Source: Talpa occidentalis (lineage: Eukaryota > Chordata > Mammalia > Eulipotyphla > Talpidae). Taken from it: a stretch of DNA of 64,000 nt. Below the pieces are notes generated by a model. That model did no database searches. It was not told where the DNA came from and saw only the letters and a program-made list of their open reading frames with translations. The stretch lies in assembly GCF_014898055.3 (NCBI RefSeq), contig NW_023605194.1:97967258-98031257 (forward strand), written 5' to 3'. A program made the translations under genes and the position numbers. Shown here one piece after another: positions 1 to 13,512 of the stretch; position 1 is the first letter of the stretch, and each line of letters starts with the position of its first letter.

Positions 1-129
1 GATTTCACTAAGGGCTTTGGGTAAAAAAAGAAAGATGATTCCTCATTGTCCAAAAGGCAACGCTCATTTCTGTGGGTAGCCAAAATGACAGCCACACGAA
101 AACAGCCAGATCAGTAACAAAAACAACAA

Positions 130-335
130 CCTGTAAATACTCAATGCAAACTAGATGTTGGGCACGTTTCTAAGCATTCAACATCTGTTGTTTTATTCTA
201 TGATCCCAAAAGTCTTCTGATATACAACAACTGTCCCCATTTTTTGAGAAGCAGCAGCTAAGATTTAGAGATGTTAGAAAATTGGCTTGAGGTCATATAG
301 GTGGCCAGTGGTGGGAGGAATTTGGAGCAGGGGAC
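130..335 (-). repeat. MIR-like SINE relic
   Basis: The order of motifs matches an inverted MIR: a degenerate core, then TTAGAGATGTTAGAAAATTG, then GGTCATATAGGTGGCCAGTG. The last two correspond to the MIR parts normally written as gaggttaagtaactt and ggtcacacagctagt. It is heavily diverged and the boundaries are approximate. Confidence 0.4.
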
Positions 336-3300
336 AATTTGACTCCATTGATTTTTCCCAGTGATGACATCACACTGCCCAGGATCCCCATTGAAGAAAT
401 GGGACCTACAAGGTATCCTGGTGCTCCCAGGTTAGAAGAGCATTTTCAGATCAGAATCTTCACTGAAGAATTCTCTTTGAACCGTGTTACCCATGACCTT
501 CTCCAACCGCCAACCTATAACCTTGTTTTGGATAATAGATCCAGCCTTGAACACATTCAGCTCACGTGTCTGACTTCCACCACTATTTTATCCAACTCTA
601 AAACTGATGATGCTACCATATATGGCTCTTACCTGCTCCTTGAGTCCTGACAGCCAGCATATATTATATACGCTACCTTATTTAGGGGTCAAAGACACCA
701 GCTCTCCTTCACTGAGCTACACACTCTGCTTCTCCACAGACATATTACCAACACACCATGACTGAAGAATGAGAAAATTATGTGTCTAAAGAAAGAGGCT
801 TAAAATATTTTATTAGAGAACATACAGCAGTATTGAACAACACTTAAATATTATGGCATCCAGATTTAGAAGGACAATATAAATGCTTATCATTTGAACA
901 ATCACTTTATTAGACAAATAAAACAAATTCATTTTTAATAGGGGTTGCATGATCCATCAAGTATATTTTTTCAATAATTTATCTGCTTAATAATATGTAC
1001 ATGTTTTCCTAAAAAAAAAACACCATGATTATTCACCATCACATCACATCATAAACAAATGGGACTGTAAAAATGGTGTAGAAAATCCAGAAATACTTAA
1101 ACAGCACATTCCAAGAGAGTCCACTGAAAAGGAAATAATGCTTTAGAAGCCATTGCAGTTAGATTGAATGTCATACATATGCAACCAAGGAAAATGCTAC
1201 AGCAAGTTCAAGTATAACAATTCACACACATAAGCATATTTATCTGCCTTAGGTGGGAATTCCCCTTCACATAGCATAGAGCACATACCAGATTCTCAGT
1301 ATGATTTGGATTGTTTCTGTTTGTTTCTTTGTAATGTGGTGGGATGATGTAAAATCAATGCAACGGACCAAATACCCAAACCTGAAGAAGGTGGGTGTGG
1401 TTCACAAATACTGCAGAGTTAGAAACTGTACCTTACAGGTTGCATTTGCCACAACCATCTAAGGCTTCCAGGAAAAACGAACCCTCTGGAATGAGCCAAT
1501 TCACTGGCATTTGCTTCTCTGGCAATGTGGAAATGCTGTGTTTGTATCTTGAGCAGATATAATGAGGAGACAAGCAGGGAATCTGCAGTAGCCAAGAAAT
1601 GTCACGGGTTTTGTGTTTAAATGCTATCAGCTTTATTTGCTAAAATACAGTTTTAATTTCATAGACAAAAGGAATCTCCAAATTTGTTTTCTTTGGGCCC
1701 CAAACGCAAATCCTTCCTAATGGCAAGTGATGGTAAATGCAAATGCAAAAGTGCAGCTTGTGTTTCAGCTGCCTGCCCCCACCTCTGCTGCATTTGGTCT
1801 GTAATAAACTGCCAGGCCCTCCTTGATAAGAATGTGCCCTGATACAGCACGAGACACCCAGCCCTCGGTGATGGATAATGTGAAGCCAGCCTCGGGGGCA
1901 CTGATCCAATTATTTCTTGCATTTATATTGTTGGAAAAATGCTTTCTCTTAAAACTTACTGTGCATTTTCTTACTAAAGATAATTCCTCAATTTTACAAA
2001 GCATTCAATTGCTTCAGATAGGATTTGCTTGTTAAGACTTCCTCCAAAGCATTCACTTATTCTTATGGATTAGCTGCTTCATGTTTGAGCAAATGTTTAT
2101 TTGCACAATGGGAAAAAAAATTGGCATTTCTTCCCTGTTTAGCCATCCTGCTCGAAAGCAGTGCTAAGCCCTGAGCACAAAGAGAAGCAGGCAACTGAAA
2201 CCAAGGCCTGTCAGTCTTCAGCCAAGCCAAACACAGCAGTGCTGTCAGGGAAGCCCCCGATTGATCATTTGCTGAATGCCTTGGTTCTTCCATGTTTTAA
2301 AAAAAGTGGAAAAAAAACAAAAGCAGGGGACTTGAGGGTGGGGATTTGCAGAGCCACACGGTCACCATGACAAGCAAGACCGACTTCCATGCACCCTGGC
2401 AGGCATTGACTCACCCAGTGCACACCCGGGCTCACAACCTCTGGGCCTTTGCACAGACTCATTCAGTCTTGCTTGGAACAACTCCCTCTGTCCTCCATGT
2501 CATTTGTCCTTCAGGATCCAACTTAGAAGTCACCAGTTTCAGGAAGCTTAACTCTGAGGCTGACTCGGGTACTTTCCAACAGAGTCCCAGGGACTGCAGG
2601 GAAACTTGTGCCAAGGTGCTTACCGAGCTCTACTACTGCACTTACTAGCCTGGACTCTGCACAGACCTTAGGTGCCTGGAGGGAAAGACCCTGAGTCCTT
2701 GAGGGTTTTTCTCCAACCTCTGAATCTGTGCCCGGAGGCTTGCTCAATGTTAGGGAATGGATGCAGGAGTGAAAGCTGTTGTTTTGCAGGGCAGCTTCCC
2801 TTGGAAGAAGGTGCTTTTGTTCAGTGTGGCTCTTCTGCTTCTATGGATGTGAGGGACATGAGGTGGGTTCAGAAGACAGTGGGTAGCTGCACGCCCCTTC
2901 ATTGGCTGGTAAGGACAGCATTCGTGGGTATGAAGCTGGCTCCATGTCGTTGGTCTGTGTCCTCTTAAGAAATCAGGCAGATTGACCTGTATGAATTACG
3001 TTATGCTTTCCATATACATGTCTCAACATGATCAAAATTTTATCTTTCGGTAAACTAAGAATTCTTACTCCAAATATAGTGCATCGATTTGAACAAGTTC
3101 AGACTTTGATGGCGCTGGTTCTTTGTAAGCTGAGGCCAGTGCTTACTTCCCTTCATCCACTCATGTCACATTCTACTTCCTACCCGGTGATGTTCTCCAC
3201 TTTCCTTCTCCCAGCACTGAAAGAATGGAAGCTCTTCTTTTGGGGACAACACCAACTCTTCGCTCTTGCCACAACTCAGCAATCGCTTCTCAAAAACCAG

Positions 3301-4199
3301 AAGCCCGAAATAGCCAGAGCCTGTGTTTACACAAAGCAGAGCTGGGCCAAGAACCTCATCCCTGAAAGTGACTTTTCCCTCCATTTAAAACAAGTATGAG
3401 ACTCCGAGTCACGAGAGACTGTTTGGCAGGACGAGGATGGCAGGTCCCTGCCAAGCACTGCCTTGGAGTAGGGATGCCTGCCCTGGGCAGATGGAATTGT
3501 GGGGAGCTGTGCCTGCAGTGCAGTGCTCCTGTCAAGCCCGGGGGGTCCTGGGATCACTTAAAGAGGGGTCACAGAAACACAAGCTTTCTAGGTGTGTAGA
3601 TTCTCCACACATAATTTTTACTATTTAATCGTTATCTCTGCCTATTTTATCACTAATGCATTTTACGGGGCAAACTCACTTTGTTGTCCGTAGTGCTGGG
3701 TTGAATACATGTGGTGGCACTGAAGGTGGGCTGCTTAGGACTTGCCATAGCCAGAGCCAAACTTAGCTGCTTTGCACCCCTAACGTCTGATGAGGTAAGC
3801 ATGTGTTTTCATTCAGGCTTTAAAAGCTGAAGCAAAATTTCTGCTGTAGAATGTCAGTGCTCACTTGCTGAGGTTCAGGTGTCAGGGTTGTTTGATGTTT
3901 GGAATAGGAAGGCAGCGTCAGATGAGATGGTGAAAGTAGAGACAGAAGCAGCTAAGGAGCCCCATTTTTAAATTTCCTGATTCCCTAACACATGTTTGTT
4001 TCAATTAAGTATATGGGAAACAAGAAATAAATTATAATTTAAATATCTATAACTCTCTTAAAAATACTTCATAGGTATACTTTTTAAAAGTCTCCCTCTT
4101 GTCAGAATTTGGGCTCCTTATTTTAGGTTAAAGCTGCTCATCGGCCCACCCATCCATCCCGGCCCACCTCTCGCCTGCTCTTTACAACCTCTGTCACCT

Positions 4200-4330
4200 C
4201 TGGCTGAGGAGGGTCGGCCTGGGGACCGAGAGATATTCATCTTGATGCTTTGCTTTTGATTAATGGACCAAAGACCTGCCAAGCCTTGAGACTTCAATTA
4301 ATCAAGCAGCAAGGCTGAAATCTCATTATG
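4200..4330. promoter_or_regulatory. Candidate conserved non-coding element
   Basis: This stretch carries several homeodomain-type TAAT/ATTA cores (GATTAATGG, CAATTAATC), has no repeat signature and no long open frame. That composition resembles developmental enhancers, but no cross-species comparison was possible. The call is inference only. Confidence 0.15.
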
Positions 4331-4903
4331 GAAGATAATATTGGGCTTAGCAAAAGAAATGAAGACCAGAGGGAGGAAGACAAGTTTTTATAGTGGATAG
4401 ATCAAAAAGTCATTCTATACCCATTCACCCCTATTTTTGGATGGTTTGGGCTTAAATAATGTACTGAGTGCTTTTGGAGTCCCTGCCTTTTTATGGGATT
4501 TTTTTCTTTTCCTCCTCTAATCTCTACATTGGACCGAAGCTGGCAAACCACATTACTCTAGACAGCAAGGGCATTCCATCATGACTGATACAGTAGAACC
4601 AGAAACACTTCCAATCCCCAGGGAGGGGTAGGGGAATGGCAAACCAAAGCAGCAGTCGTCCCTTGCCCAGAAAGCACAATAGCAGATGCTACATAATTAG
4701 AGCAGTCCTGATTCTTCCAAATGAGGATAAATGTTCTTCACTTCTCAGCAGGGACCAGGCAAAAGGGAAGATATAACTGGGTGTCAGGAAAGCATCACAT
4801 GGATAATAAATTTGTCTATACTGAGGAGCTCAGATGGGTTGATGAAATAGAAGTGGGATTGACCTTCTCAAGAGAAGCCCGGTGACCAGGTCAGGATTTT
4901 CTA

Positions 4904-4969
4904 GGGCCATGCAGGATGGGCAGGAGGGCCATGCAGGATGGGCAGGCAACCCATGCAAAATGGGCAGGA
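4904..4969. repeat. 22-bp minisatellite, three units
   Basis: Three consecutive 22-bp units start at 4904, 4926 and 4948. Each contains CCATGCA followed by ATGGGCAGG. Units 1 and 2 are almost identical; unit 3 has several changes. Confidence 0.9.
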
Positions 4970-5958
4970 GCCCAGTGACTCAGGCAGTACCATTCTAGTC
5001 CCGAGGGTAGAGGACAAGTGGTCTGTGGAATGCCCACATGGAAATGCCTTTTGGCAGAGAATATTTGTCTATGTCCTCATACCCAATCAAGTCAGCGTAG
5101 CTTCTTTTTTTTACTTTTCTTAGGCTGGGAGATGGAGTACAGGAACAGCTACCTGAGGACGCTCTGCACCTGTTTGCTAAGCTAATCTTGATGTAGGACA
5201 GGTGTGACTAGAACAGCCATAACTCACCCATTGCTGAATTTGGGGCTCATACTGATCAGAGCTTCTCATGTGGTCCTTAGTCCTGAGGATTGGGTCCTGC
5301 TGTTGGATGTCTGTTTCACCTTGCTCTCAGGGTCTTGGGTCTGGTGCATTCAGTGATGGTGCTCTGCTTTCCTTGGTGTAGATAGCACCAGGGGATCTCA
5401 TGCCAACTTGACATTACTGTGCTGTGCACCCCTGATTAGAATCTTACTGTAACTTCCCAGAAGCCTATTGTTGTCTACTATAACTCGAGCCTTCTTGATG
5501 GATCATCTGTTATTTCCAAGTCCTATGAGCCTGGTCTCTAAGCCCTGCCTGTAACTAGTATTTGGACCTTGTTCCTTTTTGTTCCCCCTCAGTTAACCTG
5601 CTCAGGTGTGGTCCCATTCCTCAAATATAGCCTCAGTATTCAGGGGCTGAATACTGCTAAGGGCATATGAAATAACATGATAGTTCATACCTTTCGGGAG
5701 TTTCAATCTAGTTAAGAAGACAGAAGCTATATAGATTTAGAGTAAAGTATATGTAGAGTGAGAAAAATAGGTAAAGATTTTAAAAAGCAAGAGAATGATC
5801 ACAATAAAAATGGTAACAAGTTGCTCCCAAAAATATTTTATAGACAATTGCTGTAGGAATTTGGACAGAAAGAATGATCAGGAAGGACTGAATTTGAACT
5901 TCTAATCTGGGAAAAAAAATTGTGGATAGATTTTTATAGGTAGAAATGAGAAAAGAGG

Positions 5959-6346
5959 TGTAATATGGGCTGATTTTTGTGCCCCCCAATTTCATAAGTG
6001 GAAATCCTAACTTCTAGTATATTAGAACATGACTTATTTGGAGATAAAGCTTTTACAGAGGTGATGAAGGTTAAATGAAGGGATTGGGTTGGGCCCAACC
6101 AGACTGTCCTTACAATAGGAGGATGTGGGGGCCCAGACACAGAGGGAAGGTGATGGGCAGACACAGGGACATGCTGGCCATCTGCAAACCAAGAAGAGAA
6201 GCCACAGGAGAAATGAACCGCTGACATCTTGACCTTGGACTTCCAGTCTCCAGAACTGTGAGAGGATAAATTTCTGTTCTTGAACCCCACCCCCACTCCA
6301 CCGGGTCTCTGAGACTTTGTTACAATGGCACTGGGAAATGAAGACA
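5959..6346 (+). repeat. MLT1-type LTR (ERVL-MaLR)
   Basis: The segment begins TGTAATATGGGCTG and ends near AAGACA. It keeps the MLT1 landmarks in order: GTGCCCCCCAA near the start, ATTTGGAGATA, a GAAGGTTAAATGA block, CTTGGACTTCCAG, CCAGAACTGTGAG, and a degraded polyadenylation region (GGATAAATTTCTG). It is a solo, non-coding LTR relic and older than the SINEs. Confidence 0.75.
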
Positions 6347-7272
6347 GAAGGATTCTAAATGCATGGACCTAGGTCAGCAAGAGCAGGAGCAGGATGGGTA
6401 GGAGAGGGGCCACTCCCTTTGGAGTAGCAAGGCCTTAGTGCAAGAATGTGACAAGCAATTTAATGAACAGCCCCAAGAAGAGATGAGCTGGTGGAGACAG
6501 GGCTGCACAGCAGAAGCACCTGAAAACAAGGACCATCTTTCATCCAGGTGAGCTTAGCTTAGGGTATATCTTCTGAAGGATGAATCATTGCTTAATGCTA
6601 ACATGAAACCCAAGTTAACTTACAGAATTAAGGCCTTGAGGTCTAAGACATAGTAAGAGGGATGGGAAGGAAATAAAGCAAGAGACAAAGATGAAAAAGA
6701 GAAAGAGAACGTGACTTTGAAGAGCTAGTCAAAGACTTCACCTGTCAAAGAGGGTGAAGGAAGAGCTGTACCTCCTGGGGGAGGAATAGGAAGCCACTCC
6801 TGACTACCAGCTGTGTCCTAGATGTGGCCGTGATGGTGCTGTGCCCTTCATATGCAACAAATAGAATAACAGAAGACAACAATATGAGCAGAGAGTCAAA
6901 GTCCTGGGGAACAGGGCCTTGAGCCTGTCTTTACCCCAGGGCCCACGTCTTGCCCTGGGTTCACAGGAGGCTCCAGGTCTGATGTGGCGAGGGTTTGGAG
7001 GAGTTAAGGGGAGCTCTCCTCTCACAGAGCTACGCACAGGAGCATTGTATCCCACGGGGCCTGGTGGCATCTGGAACAAGAGCCCCATATGTTTCTTCAC
7101 TGGTTGCTGAGCAGGCCCCACCCTGAATGTGAACTTGTTCCTTCGCCTGATGCCTCATGCAGTTGGGAGAGTTAATGTAATCAAGAGGAGATGGGTCAAT
7201 GGCATATTAAAAGAAAGGTGCTTGTATTCACTGCTCAGAGCATTTGCTTTATACCCTAAGCTACTATGTGTC

Positions 7273-7755
7273 CAGATCACAGACAGCAAATTATGGACAT
7301 GGGCTAAATTCGATCCATGGCCTTTTCGTTTCTTGGTGCAGCTTGTGAACTAAGATTGGTTTCCACATTTTTAAAGGACTGTGGGAAAAAATGAAATGTA
7401 AAGAAGATGTGACAGAGGACCTCTGTGGTGGTGCGAGGGGTTATGATGCAACCTATGGAGCTGTCCGTAGCCTCTGTAGGACGAGTTGGATCCCTGGCAG
7501 GGGAGCTACCCACATGGTGCAGCAGACCTCTCCTGACTCGCCCGCTGCTCCCCTCAACAGTGTATTTCAGTCAGTCTGCCTGTTCTGTTCCCCACTCTGT
7601 TTCTGGTGAATCGTCTTACACCCATACCTCTGGCTTGTACCCCATAAATAAATAAATCTTTGAAAAAAGAATATGTGACAGAGATCCTATGGCCCACAAT
7701 GCCTAAAATATTTACTATCTATCCATTTATAGAAGAACTTTGCCAGTCTCTGCTG
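7273..7755. mobile_element. hAT-Charlie MITE relic (MER58-like), split by a SINE
   Basis: The left part reads CAGATCACAGACAGCAAATT and continues ATGG..GGGCTAAATTCGATCC. The right part, past the inserted SINE, contains CCTAAAATATTTACTATCT and then GAACTTTGCCAGTCTCTG. These are the two ends of the common placental hAT family whose termini resemble CAGGGGTCRGCAAACTAYGG. The insert at 7418-7667 plus its TSD interrupts it. Confidence 0.65.
7418..7667 (+). repeat. tRNA-derived SINE, copy 1
   Basis: It shares the head, body and AAATAAATAAATCTTT tail of the other copies in the window. TSDs of 16 bp flank it at 7402-7417 and 7668-7683, with one mismatch (AGAAGATGTGACAGAG against AGAATATGTGACAGAG). 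The tRNA-related head is degraded. Confidence 0.9.
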
Positions 7756-9005
7756 TGTATTACATAGATTTTTATTTTTATTTTTGTTTACCTGGGAACA
7801 TTGTTCCCTCCCCCATTTATAACAATGCTCTTGGAAAAATGTGTTCTTGACTTGCAACAGATGAGCGTGGCATGGACCCAGCACTTGAACCAGGTACTCT
7901 CTGTGTCTCTTTGCAATTTTTTGTGCCAACGGCAGCACCTGGTGCAAGAGAAGTGAACAGTTTGCTGCTGATGATGATCAGGTTGGATACAACACTCAAG
8001 CTCACAGGAAAAGGAGCGTTCCCAAAACTCCCACTGGGACCTTTGCATTCCCCAAATCCTTAAGGTATCAATCACTGCTTGCTTTGCCTTACATGTCACC
8101 CTGCTGAGCAAGCCAAGAGCCCTCTGTCCTGCTTATTTCCTTAGTTCGGCTCCTGCCTATCTAGGGAGAAAGAGCAGAATTACATTTGCTTATCTCTTAG
8201 CCAATGAGAGAAACATAGACAAATATGCACTCAGCCCCTAGAAAAATCTTGTATTGCAGAAATATAGCAGGAGAGAAGGTGCAAACAGAACTGGAAGCAG
8301 ATGGGAGATGAATGAGGGTAAGAGGAAATTCGGGGTCTCAAGAAACACAGTCGATCTTGGGGACACTTAGGGAATTGTGGAAAAAAGTCTTTCCTCGTGT
8401 CTCTTTGTTTTTTCATGTGCAAAAGTATAGGTGATAGTCCCTTCTCTTTTTGCTTTGAGGGATGATTTGAAATAGGCCAAATAACACTGACAACTATTAC
8501 GTAGTATATCAATGGAAGGAATACTAAACTCAGGTTGGGGTTTCTGTTTTAGCTCCCATGTATTTGAATGCACCTATTGTATTCAGACTTTTAAGTAATA
8601 GGTCAGCACCTTTATTGTTTTTTTCTCCAAAGACAGCATAAATTTGCCCTAAGATTTTTTTCTAAAGTCTGTATTTCCCATATTTTAGCAATAATCATTT
8701 CCAGTTTATAATGTGGCTATGTCAACTATGAAGTGGAAGGGAACTAATGGATGACTCCTGAGAGTCGCATGAAAAGGAAAGACAAATATTTCGTCCTTGG
8801 AAATGAGCAAGCAGTCAGCTTTAGCACGGTTCCTTGTTTATCAGTTGCAGCAAAATATTACTAAACCATTGATCTTGTTTTGAGCAAAGTCTATGATAAG
8901 TCTCCCTCCTTTTTCTTAACATCACCCCTCTGGAGATAGCCTTTCTTTTGGTGAGAACTCAGTAATTAATCCATGTTGTAATAGCAAAGAAGAAACACTT
9001 TCTTG

Positions 9006-9030
9006 CACAGCACAGCACAGCACAGCACAG
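9006..9030. repeat. CACAG pentamer repeat, five units
   Basis: Five perfect tandem copies of CACAG are seen directly. A short satellite like this is likely to be length-polymorphic. Confidence 0.95.
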
Positions 9031-10409
9031 CTAAGATCCATCCTCAGCCCCCATGACATTTGGGCCTGGGGAAGCCAGAACCACCTGGCGCTCGTGGCAC
9101 CATGAGCAAGGAATCAGGTGTCCTCTGCTGAGACCCAACTTGCTTTTTGCCAGACCAGCCCTATGATGTCATCTCCACTCACTCATCTTGCAGGGATTTT
9201 GGAGGCTGGGAGGCCACCGCTGTCATTGCTTTTAGTGGATGGTAGGGGACACAGCAGTTTGTAGACAAGGCATCCCCCCAAGTTTTCCAACTTGGCTTGT
9301 GCAGGTGGTTTCATGGTCAAAAATCCTAGTAGTGTAAAAAGAAATCAGAGTAACAAGTGAGCATCACAGGAACTTCCGAGGCTACTGTATTCGCCACCTC
9401 TGCCTTCTTTTTAGCTGCCCTGGTTTTTGTTGTAGAGTTTACCTTGGGCTCCCTTCTCCCTTTGCTAATGAGGAGAACTTTAAGTTCACAAGTGCTCACA
9501 TGCAAGCATAGGCAGCTTCCCTGTTGGTAAAAGCACCTGAGTAGAAGCAGTCCAGGAAGCAAGTAAGAATGCTTGTCATGCTGTGATTAAGTAGCTGTGA
9601 TTACAGAGTGAGCGATTACCAGCCCAAGCATATGGTTCCTAAAATGTTCTCACTCCCAGACCATAACTACGAAACCCACTGGGCCAGAGGTCATGTGATT
9701 GTTCATTTGAAGGAGGAAGGAGAAGACGCACAGATGCTTGGACATAGAGCTTTCATTGGCAAAAAGGAAATCCAGGAACAAATAGATGCCATCTAATAAG
9801 TAGCCACAGCTGCCTGTCAATTCTTCATTTTCAGATTGTCTAGGTCTCCGGCTACTTGAAGGTCAGCATTCTGGACTGTTTCTCCATGGTGACAGGCTTG
9901 AGGATCATACACTTAGCATATGTAATTCCTGGTGAAAGACCTATGATTCTTTCTCCAACTCAAAAAAAAAGGAATATAGGTGATAGTGCTGTTGCTTTGT
10001 TTTTATTTATCTTAAATAGGGTTGTCCTTCCTGGAGGTGTGTTGGTTAACTGGCTGGCAGCCAATACCTTCAACACACTGCACGTGTCTCTTATCTGCAA
10101 CTGTGTTTGCCTGTTGCATGTCAATGTAGTCTCTTCTGCATTCTTTTATATGTCCATCTTCTCCCAATTTGATATAATTTGTCCTTCTTGCAAGGCCTGA
10201 ATAATGAAAGATGGTTGTCACCAAACTCTTCTAATTATGACTTGCTCTTGGGTTTGGCTGGGAGGGAGATTTGACAGCATATTACTATTTACTGGGATTA
10301 GTTGGAAGACAAATTCCAAGGAAATAAACAGAAGCTTGGGTATTGTTTTGTATCCTCAGCATTCTCAATTTCAAGCAGGAGATTTTTACCCCAGTATTTT
10401 GAAGAGGGG

Positions 10410-10540
10410 GTGCTCTGGAAAGCATGCAGACTTTAGAGCTATGAATGCCCAGGTTTGAATCCTGGTTCCTCCTTGGCTCTCAGTGAGTCCTTAATCACTC
10501 AGCTACAGATATTTATCTCTAAAAATAGGAGCGGTGGGAT
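10410..10540 (+). repeat. MIR SINE relic
   Basis: The order AGCATGCAGACTTTAGAGC, CCAGGTTTGAATCCTGGTTC (B box region) and TTTATCTCTAAAAATAGG matches the MIR 5' half and core. Boundaries are approximate. Confidence 0.5.
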
Positions 10541-13408
10541 TGCTCTGCCCTTTTAGTCAGGGGTGCAGAATGCACACAGCAGGACTGAAGAGAAAAGCCT
10601 TAAGAAAATACACGTTTTCCTAAATATCACACTCTCTCATGGATGAACCAACCTAAGTGGTGAGTTAGAAGCCTTAATACTGTGGAGAGTGTTAGCAACA
10701 ATAAGTGAGGACAGGCAGAAGCCGTGATATGGATGAGAAATAAGTGAGGCTGAGGAAGAAAACTGACAAGTCGAATGCGCCTCTGAAATCTCTGCAATCA
10801 TTAGGGCATATTTTTGAACAAAGAGTCAAGGTCTCAGTGCTTATAATTTGAATTTGAATCGCAAAATAAGCCCAAATTTTCCTTATTCCATAATGTCAAG
10901 TAGATTTTTTTTTTGGTGATGTTTAAACAATCCCAAAGCAACTGCTTTTTACAACACATTATACATGATTTTTAACCACTGTTACTCTGAGTAAATTCTC
11001 CAAAATTTCAAATAGAAACAGTAAATGTGATTATAAATATAATAATCATTTTTTTTAATTGTGGCCATTTTAGATAGTTTTTTGAACTCACAAAAGTACA
11101 GAGATTTTTGTGGATGAATAAAAAACCACATTTATTCCAATTTAAATCTTGGGCAATATTATCAATTTCTTATAAATTGATGTTAGACCTAATATTACAT
11201 TATAGGAAAGGAAAGCCATGTTAAAGTGCTGAAGATACTATTTATGCATAGTTTTACATGAATTGTCATGATTGCTATCTGAGGATCAAAAGATTTTCTA
11301 GTTGTTTATTTTGATTAGATGTGGCATGAATGCTAACTTTCTGGTGATCTTAAATATCCTAATATATAAGTTTTAAATCAGCCTGTAAAGATGTTTAAAG
11401 ATCATCTCTAATATGGAACCATGTTTTGCTGGAGAAAGACTTTTCTTCTCATGGAAGTGCTCTTTCTGCAAGGGGGGTGGGGTCAGGCAGAGTGGATTTT
11501 AAATTCAGATTCTGAAATATTCTCAATTAAATTAAGATGCTCAGAATGAAATTTTCTTATCAAGAAAGCAGAGGAGAGAGGTTTGCATGTTTAAGTATTC
11601 TTTAGATGCCCACCTCCACATTCAGACACCACTTTGAGACATTGGGGAGAGCCATATGGGACATGCAACCTGAGGAGTCTAAAATTCCAGCCAACATGTA
11701 AGTGCCAGAATAAAAATTATGAACACAAGGCAGCTTATCTAGCTGGCCAACAGAAGGTAGAGTATTTGCCAGAAGGGCTGAGAAAGCAGTAGTATTCTAT
11801 CTCCAAACATACACCAACAAAACTCAAATATACATGCAAACATGCCTTCCCTGGCAAGGCACAACAGATACTAGCATTTAAGAAGGACTTAGGGAAATTA
11901 TCATTTTGTTGCAAAGGAAGAAGGAAAAGACGTTGGGGCTACTACTTTTGTCATAAAAGTTAAATAATGCTACCTAAAATCTGCTTTAAAATTTTTACAG
12001 AAATATCCCAAGTTGGGCAGAGTTCAAAAAAATGGTCCATAGTTTTTGAACAGTAATTCTAGTTAAGAATTATTCTAAAACATAAATTCTATTTAAAGTT
12101 CTTAACATGGAATGTGAAAATGCTTTAAGTTTTCCATAGTTACCATATTAATTTTTAGTAATATACTGAGCTAATAATTTCCCCCAAATTTGGTATACAT
12201 AATAAAATTAACAAGTTCTTCAAGTTCTGGCAGAAAATCAAAATAGATAAATTACTGGATTACTGGATCTTTTACTGGAATAAATGGGCTTCTGTCAGAA
12301 CTGTTTACAAACTTCTATTTTAGATGGTTCTTTGGTGATCAGTGAGTATCCTCCCAAACTAAGCATTTGTGTCTTTGAAAGTTCAGGAAGACAGATCACA
12401 AGGCCGATTCCAACACACTGCATGTGTATTGGGGACCTTGACAAACATTCTGTATGCAATAGTGAAGCAGAGGAGAAAACAATGTAGATGAAGATAATAC
12501 CTTTCAAAATATTATAAGTTCTGAATTTCAGAATGGATTTCTGGCACAGGTCTTATTAGACCACATCAAAGAAGATGTGAAATATTTTCTATCTTAGTGC
12601 CTAGTCTACCCTAAACTCTTGATATTTAAATATGTTACATAAGAAACCTTTCTCCATCTGATCATGGAACTGCTTAATGGAATTTTGTCCCTGGTAGTTA
12701 AGTTGAAAAAAATGACCCTCATCTCTACTGTCTTCCATTAGGAAAAGCCATCCTTTCCCCAACGGGTTCTGTCAAAACATTCTAGACCCAGGCTTAGAGA
12801 AAGTGCCTCCATTACGCTGGAAACATAATGGATGCCCCTCAGTTACCCTTACAGAACAGAAGCTCTGTCTGGACAAATTGCAGCCACAAGTAAGTCTCAC
12901 TGTCAGGTTTTACCCAAGCTAAGAAAGTGGATATATCAGAAATGGTGCTTGCTCTAAATGCTTAAAGCTTGCTCTAAAAATAATATGCTTGGATACTGGC
13001 CACCATCTTGAGGCTCTTCCTCTCCCGGCCCTTTCCCCATAAATATCCAATGTGGCTGTCAGTAAGTTTAGCCTGAAAATAAAATCCCCTCACTCCATCA
13101 AGAAATAGCTCCAAACTTAGAGTGTGTGCTCAAAATATTCATGATGAAATCATATTCCTATATTTATAGTCTTTTGGATGGTGTGTGATACTATTTCCCA
13201 TGGTATTTTTCATTGAAAGGCCCAGACCTGGAAAGTGGGCTCAGAGGATGACCGAGAGAGCATGAGTCTCAAGGAAATGCTGTTCACTGTTATTTTGAAT
13301 TGGACAGTGTGTGATACACTCCCTTGTCCCTGAGCCCTACCCGCCCCCACCACCTCCCACCCATCAGTTGGGTCTCCTGCCCGACCCCATTCCCAGAGGG
13401 TCCTCTTG

Positions 13409-13414
13409 TTTAAT
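13409..13414 (-). other. ADRA1A: Possible polyadenylation signal of ADRA1A
   Basis: The minus strand reads ATTAAA about 100 nt past the stop codon. This variant hexamer is the nearest candidate I noticed. An AATAAA is at 11131-11136, about 2.4 kb downstream. Without transcript data, neither can be assigned. Confidence 0.2.
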
Positions 13415-13512
13415 GGTTTTCTCTCATCACGTAGGAAGGGAAAAGTGGCCTGTGTAGGAAGCAGAGTGAGTGCCTGGGATCATGACCTCTCCCTTCTGAC
13501 CTTTCCTGTCCT

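Larger units (their letters stand above)
1..13512 (-). other. ADRA1A: 3' UTR and downstream flank of ADRA1A
   Basis: This stretch lies past the ADRA1A stop codon on the minus strand. It should contain the 3' UTR next to 13512 and then the downstream flank. All open frames here are short (about 120 codons or fewer), overlap on both strands and match no family I know, so I call no gene. Recognisable contents are a MIR-like relic, a minisatellite, an MLT1 LTR, a hAT relic split by a SINE, a pentamer repeat and another MIR. I see nothing assignable in about 340-4900, 4970-5958, 6347-7272, 7760-10400 and 10540-13400. Terminal exons of shorter ADRA1A isoforms could lie here, but I could not identify any. 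Confidence 0.6.

Noticed and set aside
9006..9030. CRISPR-like array
   Set aside because: Uninterrupted 5-bp tandem units without spacers. The genome is mammalian.
9608..9796. Short plus-strand open frame with a plausible-looking charged protein
   Set aside because: 62 codons, no family recognised, no exon boundaries. A pseudogene fragment cannot be excluded, but I cannot support one.
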